From Sipunculus nudus (Eukaryota; Annelida; Sipuncula; Golfingiida; Sipunculidae): a stretch of 64,000 nt of DNA. Positions within the stretch are counted from its first letter, which is position 1; the number at the start of each line of letters is the position of its first letter. The translations under genes were made by a program, and so were the position numbers. The notes under the pieces were generated by a model. It was not told the origin of the DNA. It made no database searches and saw only the letters and a list, made by a program, of their open reading frames with translations. The stretch spans positions 6,943,519-7,007,518 of the forward strand of contig CM049306.1 of NCBI GenBank assembly GCA_026874595.1. The letters run 5' to 3'. Below are positions 23,042 through 34,857 of the stretch, piece by piece.

Positions 23042-26000
23042 TGGCGAACCTGTGAGCTTATGCGATGGTGTGGCGGCGTCCGTCGTCCATCGTCTGTACG
23101 TTAACCCATACTATCTTGAAAACGGCAAGAGGTAGCATCACTAAATTTTATGCAAAAAATTAGTCATCTAAAAAACTATATCAGATTTTGCTTACTTTTT
23201 GGCTAACTGCATTTTCTTAGATTTTATAGGGACAAAGATAAAAAAGCTTTCAAAATCTTCTTCTCCAAAACTGTTCAGCCAAATTTTCCAATATTTCACA
23301 GAAATGATTCCTGGAATAATTTTTCTCAAGTTTCCTCAAATGGTTTAAGTTCGGTGATTTTTGGCCGAGTTAGAGGAAGTTGAACTTAGTCATCTGTCCA
23401 TAAAAGCATACTGAAATTACAATCTCAGAAACGGCTGGAGCTATCATCACCAAATTTTATGCCAATGTTGTTCACATGAGACATATCTGAAATTAAGGTA
23501 TTGGTGGCGCCACCTGCATCGGCCTTTTTTGTACGGGGGTCATCAGTGCCGGTATCATACTGACAGCTACAAAAAACTTCTTCTCTGAAACCATATGGCC
23601 AAATAGTTTAATATCGCACAGAAATGATCCTAGGGTAGTACTTTCTGAAGTTTGTTCAAAAGGGCTCAGTTCAGTGACTTTTGGCTGAGTTATGGGAAGC
23701 TGAATTTAGTCATATGCTGTAACAGCCCATTTTAGCTCAGTGGCTACAAAGATCTTCTCCTCAAAAACCACTGGGCCAAATTCTTAAATCTCACACATTA
23801 ATTATCCTTAGATGTTGATAATTCAAGTTTGTTCAAATGGTTTTGGTTCAGTGATTTTTGGCTGAGTTATGGGAAGCTTAACTTAGCCATTTTGCTGTAT
23901 TTTCCCATATGAGTTATAAACCTGTAAACATTTTTTTGACTGACCCTACTGAGGCCCATTTGTTTAATATTTTACAAGAATAATCCCCTGAATAATTCTT
24001 ATAATAATTGTCTTTTATGGTTCCAAAGAATGAATTTTGGCTGAATTATAAAGATTGAATTGAGTCATTTTACCATATATGTTAGCTGTGTGAAGCAGAT
24101 ACATCTAGACTGGCACCAGTTTATCAGCATTTATTACATCATGCCTCTAGACAGTTAGATTTCAGGTTATCTATGGTCAATATTGACAAGAATGTTTTTT
24201 AATAGCTTTTAAAAAATGTAGATTTATGATTTTTAGATATTCCTAATGCCAGGCAATGTTTACAGTCACAGGTATACAGCTGTCTGGGGGTATATAAAGA
24301 CGGCTGTACATGGATTATAAATAGTTGGTATCCATAGTCAAATTAATTCAAAATTTTGTCATCAGTGAGATGTATCTGTATTACAATTTTGCATTCAATA
24401 TGCATCTGTATTAATTTTTAGTTAACCTGTGAGCTAATGCGATGGTGTGAAGGCGTTTGTCTTCTGAACGTTAACCCATACTATTTGAAAATGATTGGAG
24501 CAAGCATCATGAAATTTAATGCAAAAAAGTAGCCATCTGAAAATTTTCTTAATTTTTATAGAGAAAAAGCTTAAAAAAACCTTTAAAAATCTTCTCCTCC
24601 GAAACACTCAAGCCAAATTGTTCAATATTTCACAGAAATAATTTTTTATACCATCTCCCTCAATTTTGTTCCAATTGTTCAAGTTTGGTGAATTTTGGCC
24701 GAGTTACAGGAATTGAACTTAGTCATCTGTCCAAAAAAGCATACTAAAATGACAGTCTCAGAAACGGCCAGAGCTATCATCACCAAATTTTTGCCAGTGT
24801 TGGTCACGAGTCATATATGAAATTCAGGTATATGTGGCACCACCTGAAATGACTTTTTTTGTGCGGGGGTCATTGGTCATCTGTACATTAATCCATAATT
24901 TCTCAGGAATAGCAGGAGCTACCATTCCCAGATTTTATGCAATAATCTGTCACATATCAAATTTTGTGGGATTCAGCTTATTTTTTGGCTATCTGCATTT
25001 ACTTAGATTTTATAGGGAAAAAGCCTCTTGTAGACGGTCCAGCCAAATTGTTAAATATTTTACATAAATGATCCGAGAGGCAAGCCCTCTCAAGTTTGTT
25101 CAAATGGTTTGCATTTGATGAATTTTAGTGGAGTTACACAAATTTGAACAGTCATTTGGCCAAGTAAGCATACTGACATAGTACTCTCAGAAATGACAGA
25201 AGCTAGCATTACCAGGTATTGTGCAAATGTTGGTCACATGACTCATAATTGAAATTGCAGATTTTGTGGTGCCACCTACATTGACCTGTTTTTTATGGGC
25301 AAAAAACCACCTAATATTAGCCTCTTTCAGCTTAATGATGAAACTGTCAAGTTGAATTGTTCAATTTTTCAAAAGAATAATCCTAGGACATGGTTCTTTC
25401 AATCATATCAGAATATACTGAGTATGTTGATTTTTGGTTGAGTTGTGAAAAGCTTAAGTTGGTATTATGGCCATTATTATGTTTTTTTTTCAAACTGAGG
25501 ACTGCAGTAGTGTTCTTCTACAAAATTATTATTTCAATTATATCTTCTGTAACATTGCACAAAAATTATTCTTAGGTGGCCTTTGTTCAAGTTTACTAGA
25601 ATGATTTTTTTGCAGAACTATTGGACCTTTAACAATGAAAGTACTGCATCTTTTATTATTCTAGATATTTTGATAAAAAGTTTATGAATATGTTGGCTTG
25701 AAACAAAAAATTTTAGCCAAAGTCTTTCAGTATGTGTAAACAGATATACCAACAAGCCAAGATTGAATCCGTATCTTTAAATAGGTTGAGAAACTGCCAA
25801 CTGTTTCAGATTTGGGAACAGATCAAGAGTTCATTCAGTGCAGCCAGATATAGGTCAAGAGTTCAATCAGTGCAGCCAAGCACATGGCATGTGATCACCT
25901 CATGGGTGACATGTGAACACCTCATGGGCACCATGTGATCACTTCATGGGTGTCAAGCCCCTCATAGCAGGGCCCCTGCATGAGTTTATGCAATGGTGTG

Positions 26001-26662
26001 GCTACTATTTCAGATTTGGCAACAGGCTAGAGGTCAGTCTGGATCTATTTATAGCTTTGGCAGACTGCCAACTGTATCAGATTAGGCAACAGGTCAAGAG
26101 TTCACTCAGTGCAGCCAGGTACAGGTCAAAAGTTCACTCAGTCTAGCCAGGTGCAGGTCATGAGTTCACTCAGTGCAGTAGCCTGAGCAAGCAATTTGTC
26201 ACAGTTCACTCGGGGCAATAGCCTTTCTCAGCTAAGCCTGGTCAGCCCCATGCATCAGACTCAAGGTAAGTTTGATGTATTGGCCTAATATTTTGACCTG
26301 TCCATGTGTCTTTGATGGCTCTCTCGCTCACAAGACAGGTGTTGCCACCTACCATGACTTTTGCACAGTGTGTGTACCTGCGTTTTTCTCAGGAGGGGTT
26401 TGATATATCAGTCTGAAATTGGGCATATGTATATGTCTCTGATAGCTTCATTGTATACAAGACAATGGTGGTGCCAGCTACAATTTTTTTAGTGTTCTGT
26501 GCACCCATGCCAGAATTTCAGCAGAGTTTGTGTAATTGTTTCTTATTCAAATTGTTTAGTACTTGCATTGTTCATATACATGAAAAGTAATGGTCCAGCA
26601 TTGAAGCATTATACCTGGTGTATTTCCCAATGCACAGGTTCGCATTAGGCCTGTAGGCCTTG
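23042..26662 (+). mobile_element. Helentron-like element C nested in element B
   Basis: The left end GGCGAACCTGTGAGCTTATG and the 3' subterminal CACAGGTTCGC are inverted copies. The latter is followed by a hairpin AGGCC-TGTA-GGCCT and ends CTTG before T. The flanking T tracts rejoin one repeat unit of element B. Internally the start-like block GTGAGCTAATGCGATGGTGTG recurs at 24430, and the sentence beginning CAGAAACGGC recurs near 23425 and 24760. Confidence 0.82.
25790..26215 (+). repeat. Short tandem array inside element C
   Basis: Words such as GGTCAAGAGTTCA and TCAGTGCAGCCAGGTA recur about five times at roughly 35-60-bp spacing, together with repeated ATGTGATCACCTCATGGGTG blocks. It is non-coding. 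Confidence 0.6.
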
Positions 26663-28885
26663 TTTTTATTTTTTACGATTTTTTTTTTCTCTATTTTTGA
26701 GACCTTAAAAGATGCAGTCATCTGTTAACAGGGCACAAATCGTAACAACTGGACCTAGAATCTTCTATCTTGACATGCGGGGAGGCCCATGAAAAGTCTC
26801 CTTGGAAACCTGGAATTAGGTCTCTGTTACCTAGATTCTTCAAGCTATGGGGCTCTGAAGTACCCCCCAGAATAATGAAAATTTGATACAAAAACTCAAA
26901 TATCTGAACAACTAATGCATTGATCGCCAAGATTCTTTGCATGAATATTGATCATGGGATGTTCCATCACTTCCTGCAGACTGGTGGCGCCACCTGTATT
27001 TTTTCTAAATTTTACAATTTTCTTTCTCTATTTTTGATACCTTAAAAGATGCGGTCATCTGATAACAGGGCACAAATCATAATGGCTGGACCTAGAATCT
27101 TCTTTCTTGACATGCAGAGAGGCCAATGAAAAGTCTTCATGGAAACTGAAAATAGGTCTCTGTTACCCAAAACCTCAGAGCTATGGGGCTCTGAAGTATC
27201 CCCCAGAATAATGCAAAATTTGATACAAAAGCTCAAGTATCTGAATAACCAAGGCATTGATCACCAAGATTCTTTGCATGAATATTGATCATGGGATGTT
27301 CCATCACTTCCTGCAGACTGGTGGCGCCACCTGTATTTTTTTTCAAATTTTTGCAAATTTTTTTCTCCTTTTTTTTCAAACCTCAATGAAACTGTAATCT
27401 GTTAACAGGGCACAAATCGTAACCACTGGACCTGGAATCTTCTAACTTAATATCCAGGGAGGTCCATGAAAAAATCTCCTTGAAAACCTGAAATTAGGTC
27501 TCTGTTACCCATATCCTTGGAGCTATGGGGCTCCGAAGTACCCCCCCCCCCCCCCCAGAATAATGCAAAATTTGATACAAAAGCTCAAGCATCTGAATAA
27601 CCACTGCATTGATCACCATGATTCTTTGCATGAATATTGATCATGGGATGTTCCATCATTTCCTGCAGACTCGTGGTGCCACCTGTATTTTTTCGAATTT
27701 TTACCTATTTTTTTTTTTCAGACCTCAATGAAACTGTCATCTGTTAACAGGGCACAAATCGTAACCACTGGACCTGGAATCTTCAAACTTAATATCCAGG
27801 GAGGTCCATGAAAAATCTCCTTGAAAACCTGAAATTATGTCTCTGTTACCCATATCCTTGGAGCTATGGGGCTTCGAAGTACCCCCCAGAATAATACAAA
27901 ATTTGATACAAAAGCTCAAGTCTCCGAATAACTACTGCATTGATCACCATGATTCTTTGCATGAATATTGATCATGGGATGTTCCATCAGTTCCTGCAAA
28001 CTGGTGGCGCCATCTGTATTTTTTTAATTTTTACGAAATTTTTTCTTTATTTTTGAGACCTTCAAAGAAGCTGTCATCTGTTAACAGGGCACAAATCGTA
28101 ACCGCTGGACCTAGATTCTTCTAACTTGACATCAAGGGAGGTTCATGAAAAGTCTCTGTGAAAACATGAAATTAGGTCTCTGTTACCCATATCCTTCGTA
28201 TGAAAGTACCCCTCAGAATAATTAAAAATTTGATACAAAACTCCAGTATCTGAATAACCAATGCATTGATCTCCATGATTCTTTGCAGGCATATTGATCA
28301 TGGAGTGTTCCATCAGTTCCTGCAAACTGGTGGCACCACCTGTATTTTTTTCAATTTTTTAGCATTTTTTCTTCTATTTATGAGACCTTCAAATGAAGTG
28401 GTCATCTGTTAACATGCCACAAACTGTAACTGCTGTACCTAGAATCTTCTTACTTGACATCCAGGGAGACTAATGAAAAATCTCCTTGGAAACCTGAAAT
28501 TAGGTTTCTGTTACCCATATTCTCCGAGCTATAGAGCTCATAAATACCCCTAAGAATAATAAAAAATTTGATACAAACAAAAGCTTCAGTATCTGAATAA
28601 CTAATGCCTTGATAGCCATGATTCTTTGGATATATATTGATAATTGAGTGTTTCATCAGTTCCTGCAGACTGGTGGCACTCCCTGTATTTTTTTCAAATT
28701 TTTACGGATTTTTTTTCTATTTATGAGACCTTTAAATGAAGTTGTCATCTGTCCAAAAGCCCACTGAAACCCATTTCTAAGGACTTTTCACAAAATTCAT
28801 GATTTGTTTGCACTCTGGCAGTCATTTTGCTCATTGTTCAACATTCCTTGAATTCAGCTAAGCGTCATTGCCCATGGGCCACTTG

Positions 28886-29800
28886 TTAAAAACCTATTTT
28901 CTCACTTCAAAACTGCCTAATATCAAAACCACTCATCTGTTTTTCCTCATATTTACCACAAATATTCCTCTCTGTAGTTCCTGTGTACATGCCAGAAATT
29001 AGGTATGTATTATATAAGTTAAAAAAGTTAAGGGCCCAAATATATTGCACTTTGTAAAAAATCAGGAAAAATATTTGGTCACTTAACACCAAAAAATGTT
29101 AGAGTTTTCAGTAATATAACTTTAATTAATCAAAATTTAATTGTATACCCAAAATTTGATCAAAATCTTTTATAGTTTTAAACATATTAGCAAAAATATA
29201 AAATTGGTACCTTAAATTTTGCCCAAATTTGACCATGGCACGTTTTTTTCTCATAAGTATATTTTATTTATTTTTCACAGCTGGAATACATGTGGATTTA
29301 ATCTGTTGAATTCTGAAATATGAAAGTAAAAGCTTAACAATTTTTCTAATTTTTGAATTTTTTCAGATGCTCTAAATGTATTTGCATTTTGTATATCCAA
29401 GAGCCCCACGCCCCCCCCCCCCCCCCACCCCCCCCCCCTTGCTCACTACAGCCTCGCCTAGGTAACCTTATTAGTGATGCAGCACTGGCAGAACACCCCT
29501 GCTGTAATAAACATACACTTATTTTCATGGGCCCAACCCTAACACCCCCCTCCCAGTCTCCCCCCCCCCCCCCCCCACCACCACCACCATCACCAATTAT
29601 ATTGCAATACATGGTTTGTTATTGTCACCTCTATTTCCTTAAATGTAAAGCTGTTTTTGATCCAATGTGCACAACTTTTCATGAAATATTTATTCAAGAA
29701 ATAGTCCCAAGAGATGCCATGTTGTTCTGATGTAGCATATTTAAGAAATTATTTCCTTTTAATTAATTAAACAAAATATAATTTAACCCATAAGTAGGCA
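28886..29800 (+). mobile_element. Helentron-like element A, outer copy, right piece
   Basis: It resumes the outer A copy directly after element B with TTAAAAACCTATTTT, then CCTAATATCAAAACCACTC, colinear with 51660-52100 and 54360-54540 of the intact copy. It carries interrupted C runs at 29411-29440 and 29561-29580. No 3' hairpin end is found, so the end point is approximate and the copy may be 3' truncated. Confidence 0.68.
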
Positions 29801-30589
29801 TAATATATATATGAAACAATTCATGGATAAATAAAGGTGCAGTTTAAAATTGTGAATCCTGGAGTGTTATTTTCATATATTTATTGCTTTGCAAATTTAA
29901 AAAATTCATGTTATAAAACAAATATATCTGTGTGCATAATGTGATGTTACCTGACTAAATTAAGTATAAATGTTGATCCAATTTAGATTTATGATTCAAT
30001 TTAAATATTCAGATATATATGATATACTGTAAAAATATTGTAAAATTCATAAACTTAAAAAATGACTTAACAAAAGAAAATAGGATCTAATGCAAATATT
30101 TGTTCATTATTTTCCTGTCTCAGTAGAATGGAAATTAAAGTTATTTGCTTTGTTTTTCATCTGTCTGCCTGTTTTTAAATATTTTAAAATAATTTCATTT
30201 AAATTAAATTTTATCCTTTCGTATATGCAGAGGTGCTGTAACTCCCATCAGTCCTTTAAGCACCATTGAATTTAAATCTGTATTCTGTATTTATATCAAA
30301 TACGTGAAGTGTTCACGTAAAAAAAATTTGTAAATTAAATATTAATTTAAAATATATTTTCTATGATTATGTCGTTGAACATTCACTATAATTTTTATAG
30401 TCAATCAGTCACTAATTTTGGTATTTTATTTAATATTAGTTTCACTCATTCCTTTGTACTCTATTCTATATAAAAAAAGCTATGATTTGCGTGCCGGTAA
30501 CGAGTGGAAATTCCGCTGGTTCTCCTGTTTCTGTTGGGAACCCGGACAAAACTCTTTAATTCCAGCTGTTAAGAAAAGAATTGTGCAAA
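29801..30589. other. AT-rich intergenic sequence, nothing recognised
   Basis: There are many A/T runs and no clear repeat terminus, RNA gene or coding signal. It could be the decayed tail of element A. Confidence 0.4.
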
Positions 30590-31103
30590 AAAAAAATTAA
30601 AGAAACATGAAACTTGGCATTATAGTTGTCCAAACCATATACTCAGTATTTTCAGATATGGGGCCAAGCGGAATTCACCCTATTTTGGTCAAAATCCAAG
30701 AGGGCGGCCAGATTATAAACTATAAATCCGGTTATATAGACTAATAGTTGTCATAGAATGCATTACAGGTGCACCGGCCATTTCTTTGTTGATGGGGTCG
30801 AGAAATTAATTTAAAAGGCTTTCAAATCTGTAAAATGACTCTGTGAATGGACTCTGGAGTCTGGTTTTGTTGTTATTGTAATTGTCCTTAAATTGCACAT
30901 TAAACAGCAAAAATTATTTGTTGAGTTCTGTACAGTATACGTATAGTGATTGTAATCAAACGAAAGTCTCACTTGCAAGGGTACGTTTGTCTGTTTTGTC
31001 ATGCATTTTGATGCTTGAATTGCAGAACATTTTTTTATTGTAATGTTTCTTATTTCTTATTTATTTTCCCTTTATTTGCATGCAAACAAATAAAATTGCT
31101 TTA

Positions 31104-31223
31104 CAGGCGCGGATCCAGGATTTTTTGCAGGGAGGGGTCAACGAGTGTCATGTATAAAAATTGTCTAAAAAAAAGGGGGGGGGGGTCTCGAGCCCCCAAA
31201 CCGCCCCTCTGGATCCGCGCCTG
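31104..31223. mobile_element. MITE with CAGGCGCGGATCCAG termini, copy 1
   Basis: The ends are exact inverted repeats CAGGCGCGGATCCAG and CTGGATCCGCGCCTG around a 120-bp body with a G run. CTTTA flanks both sides, consistent with a 5-bp target duplication. It has no coding capacity. Confidence 0.82.
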
Positions 31224-31308
31224 CTTTAAGCCGGTGATGGGTGCAAGAAACATAGGGCCTATCTGTAACAATCTGGAATAAAATTAGGAAACAAATAAAA
31301 TTGCTTTA

Positions 31309-31442
31309 CAGGCGCGGATCCAGGATTTTTTGCAGGGAGGGGTCAACGAGTGTCATGTATAAAAATTGTCTAAAAAAGGTCGTTGGTTGAGAGGGGGGGG
31401 GGGGTCTCGAGCCCCCAAACCGCCCCTCTGGATCCGCGCCTG
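31309..31442. mobile_element. MITE with CAGGCGCGGATCCAG termini, copy 2
   Basis: Same termini as the preceding copy, with CTTTA on the left and CTTTT on the right. It was carried along by the tandem duplication rather than inserted separately, because the flanks are duplicated too. Confidence 0.82.
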
Positions 31443-33330
31443 CTTTTTAAGCCGGTGATGGGTGCAAGAAACATAGGGCCTATCTGTAACAATCTGGAAT
31501 AAAATTAGGAACTTTATATGTCCGTAAACATATCATTAGGATATTTAAAACCTGAATACATTTTATTTGTTTTTACGATGAACTTCTCAACTTAAAATTC
31601 GTGTTAACCTATAAGTTATAGTGCAATTGGAAAATATCAAATGCAACAATCTAATTGTGCTGAAATTAAATATACATGTTAATATTCAGTAATTGAGCCC
31701 TATGTCTGTTTCAATGTAATAGTACTCAAACGCTCAAATATCTCTGTTTGCGCCCCAGGTTTGATCATCACTGCTATGAGAGTGGGATGTTGTAGCCCGT
31801 CCACGGTCGATGGTTTTCACCTTGTCCTCCCGATTTTCTCCACCCCTAAATAGACGAACGTCACCATCCGAGCCATGGAGAGTAGCTTGTCATAATAATT
31901 ATAACTAAATGTACATTCCATAAAATAAAATAAATACAGAAATATATATTTTATATTAATAATACAGTAAATTAGACAATCCATTTAAAGTTTATCTTGC
32001 TTATAATTTTTATATCTGACGGAATGCGACATATATAAGACAGATGTAAGAAGCTCACATTTGTCAGCTGTATAGATTCTATGCCTTCAGGTTTCGTATT
32101 GAAATTGTGCACATACAACAGTAAAACTTGATAAAACTGGTTGAAAATTGCACTTTCAAACGAAAGTGTCAATTGCTGGGCTATGTTTAATTATATTAAT
32201 ATGTCTGAATTCTTTTTTTTAATTCCAATTATTTGCATGCTAACGAACGTAGAGGTGATGGATGAAAGAAAGTTAGCTTTCCTGTCTGGTATTAATTTAG
32301 AAGCTTCACATATCCATGAAGAAAAAATGAGTTAGAATTTATAAACATCTAAAAATATTATACTAAATTTTACGATCAACTAAACATTCATGTTAACCCT
32401 TGTTATTGCAATTGGGAAATATCAAATAGAAATGCTGAAGTTTAATATACATGTGATGAACTACTTACACGTATGTGAACACCATGTCTATTTCAATGGA
32501 AAGGCTGTTATTCACAAATTAATTGATTTAGAATGCAAGTTAAAAAGTCGAATACAAATCACAAGGTTGAAAATATAATACATGCATCTCTCTTCATCGT
32601 CATGATTACATTAAAATTCAGTAGAAAGATTGGTCTGAATTTTCATTTACTTGATCGGTGATTGTTACATTTCTGTACTTTCAGATTCTGTACAGATACG
32701 TTTTCTCTTTATTTCAGCTTTATTCCCCATGCAGAATACTTAGGAAACTTCTATTTCATACCACTCCCTTCATCAAGTGAACATCCATTAATGGGATTTC
32801 GTAATGTTATTACTGAATGTTATTGTTACTGAATAGAACAATTTATTACATCAAATTTTGTAATATTGCCGGCAAATGTTTTATAACCTATGCCGGATTA
32901 TTTTCTTTGGGATTTGGCAGGAACAGAGCGTTTTTCTCCTCGTAATACACAAAATTCCAACTTACTAACTATCTGTTCAATTTATCTTATGTGCAAGGCT
33001 CAAAGCGATATACAATTTTGCTATGTGTGCACATGGTAATAGATTATTTCAAATATTTGTCGTAAATATTTCTTCTTTCTAAATTAATAAAACGGGTAAT
33101 ACTACATTTATAAATCGTGTGCATTATATAAACAAATGAAGTATTTTAAGACAGGAAATGCAAAATTAATGTTATAGCTTATTGGTTAGGATCCTTTACC
33201 ACATTACCAAAGTAGCCTGTAAACTGCAAAAGGTAGCTATACATAAAACTACTAACAGCCCAAGTATCTACAAGTGTGCTGATTCGGTCATGCGCCATCA
33301 CGACAGTATAAACATGTATAGCATATGCAG

Positions 33331-33404
33331 GGTAGGGCGTAGCCTAGTGGTTAGCGTTGGACCTTGCGGTTAGAGTTTTATTCACGGTTCGAACCCTGTC
33401 GATG
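33331..33404 (+). repeat. tRNA-derived SINE head (Pol III A and B boxes)
   Basis: The A box TAGCCTAGTGG is at 33340-33350 and the B box GGTTCGAACCC at 33386-33396, with tRNA-like spacing. The arms do not fold into a convincing tRNA with a clear anticodon and paired acceptor, so this is a SINE head rather than a functional tRNA. The body probably continues to about 33500. Confidence 0.65.
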
Positions 33405-34841
33405 TCTCAGTTGCATAATAGCGAAATCTCGCCAGAAACCAAGAGATTCGCCGTGATGTATTAGATTCCGGTTTAGACCTCTCTCTATACTAACATATTA
33501 CATGTCTTTATCGTATGGATAACCTCATTCGCATTCAATATAAAGTGATACCAACAGGCCTTAATTAACCTATCCTTAAAAAGAAAGGGTTGTGTATAGT
33601 TTGATGCTGTGAGCCTCTCAATAAATATATATAGGCCTATACTGATTCTGTTTACATGCAAGCAAAGAATCTGAAAACTGCACCATCAACGCAAGGCAAA
33701 AGAGTCAAAGAATCTATACACCTGACAATTTCGAGCTTCTACACACGTGTGTGTAATCTGTCGTGTTCAGTCTGAAAGATAAATTATTAACGAATAATAT
33801 TCATTTTACATAGGTTGTTCAATTAGTTATAATAATTAAAAAGACACTCTCCATGGCTCAGCTGGCTGCGTTCGGTAGGGGTGGATGGAATCAGAAGAAA
33901 CAGAGAAAACCTACCGTGGACGGGTCGTTAAAACCAACTCTCAGAGCAAGTGTTTTGCCACTCAACTGTTCTTTTCATTGCATTTAAAGCGATATAATGT
34001 GCAAATACTTTATATATCAAATTTTAGCACAGTATTCAACAAATATAAGTTTTATAAGTTCGATACAGTGGTAACAAAGGCAATTTCAGCACAATTTCGG
34101 TAACAACAAAACCAGAATTCATTCACAGAACCGTTATACAGACATGAAGCCCTTAATTAAAAATGAATTTCACAACCCTGAAACATAGTAAAAGTGCACT
34201 TGCAATGCATTCTAGGGCAAGTATAAACGGATGTATTGGTATTTTATTATCTGGCCGCAATCTTGGTACGCTCCCAAGGCAGCGGAAATCTTGCGCTTCT
34301 AAAGAAGCAACCGATTTTCACGCTGCCAGCTTTGAGCGTTTATGATATATTTAGACACCAGATGGGTTCGTTGTCCGCTGAGAAAAAAACGTGCGTATGA
34401 TGTGACAAGCAGCCAATCAGATGCCAATAAACAAACACTCGACAGGCATCCTGGCTCCGCCCATAGCTGCGCTTCAAGCGCCCTTTGATGAGTTTATGGT
34501 CGAATTTTAATTTTAATTGCTCCCTCTGCATTCTCGCATCATCGACCGATTCGATTATGACATTATGACTGTGTTAGCTTAGCCAGGTATCTGTTGTCTG
34601 CAGAACTTAAACCAGCCAGCGAGGTGTGCACGCAGCCTTTGTTGTTACGTTTCGTTTGAATTACAGCTCATCGGCCGGGCATCCTATGTGCCCAAGGCCC
34701 TAAGCAAACCACGTCTAGGGCAATAGGGGCACTTCGGCTAAGTTGCTGGCAGGGTGCCAGATGCTGGGGTGGGCCCAAACACTGTGCTGGGCTGAGCTAC
34801 TGGTCAGTATGTCCCCATACATACATGAAGCAGCCCTGTAG

Positions 34842-34857
34842 TGTGTGTGTGTGTGTC
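34842..34857. repeat. GT microsatellite
   Basis: A short run of GT dinucleotides (AGTGTGTGTGTGTGTGTCC). Confidence 0.85.

Larger units (their letters stand above)
22014..28885 (+). mobile_element. Helentron-like element B with 340-bp internal tandem repeats
   Basis: It begins TTAGCTCAGCTGACTAAG and ends CCCATGGGCCACTTG followed by T. The interior consists of units of about 335-345 bp, each with GGGCACAAATCGTAAC, then GGAATCTTC, GAGCTATGGGGC and GGTGGCGCCACCTGTATTTT. Three units lie before and six after a nested element C at 23042-26662. A C run lies at 27541-27556. It is non-coding. Confidence 0.8.
31084..31510 (+). repeat. Tandem duplication of a MITE-bearing segment
   Basis: Two near-identical units, 31084-31288 and 31289-31510, each run from AAACAAATAAAATTGC to AATAAAATTAGGA. 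Unit 2 is 17 bases longer, with an extra GGTCGTTGGTTGAGA block and a different G run. The high identity implies a recent duplication. Confidence 0.92.

Noticed and set aside
29346-29730. Open frames with Pro or Gly runs on both strands
   Set aside because: They are created by C and G homopolymer tracts inside element A and have no other coding feature.
33331-33404. A functional tRNA gene
   Set aside because: The promoter boxes are good, but the acceptor and anticodon arms do not pair, and SINE-like sequence follows.
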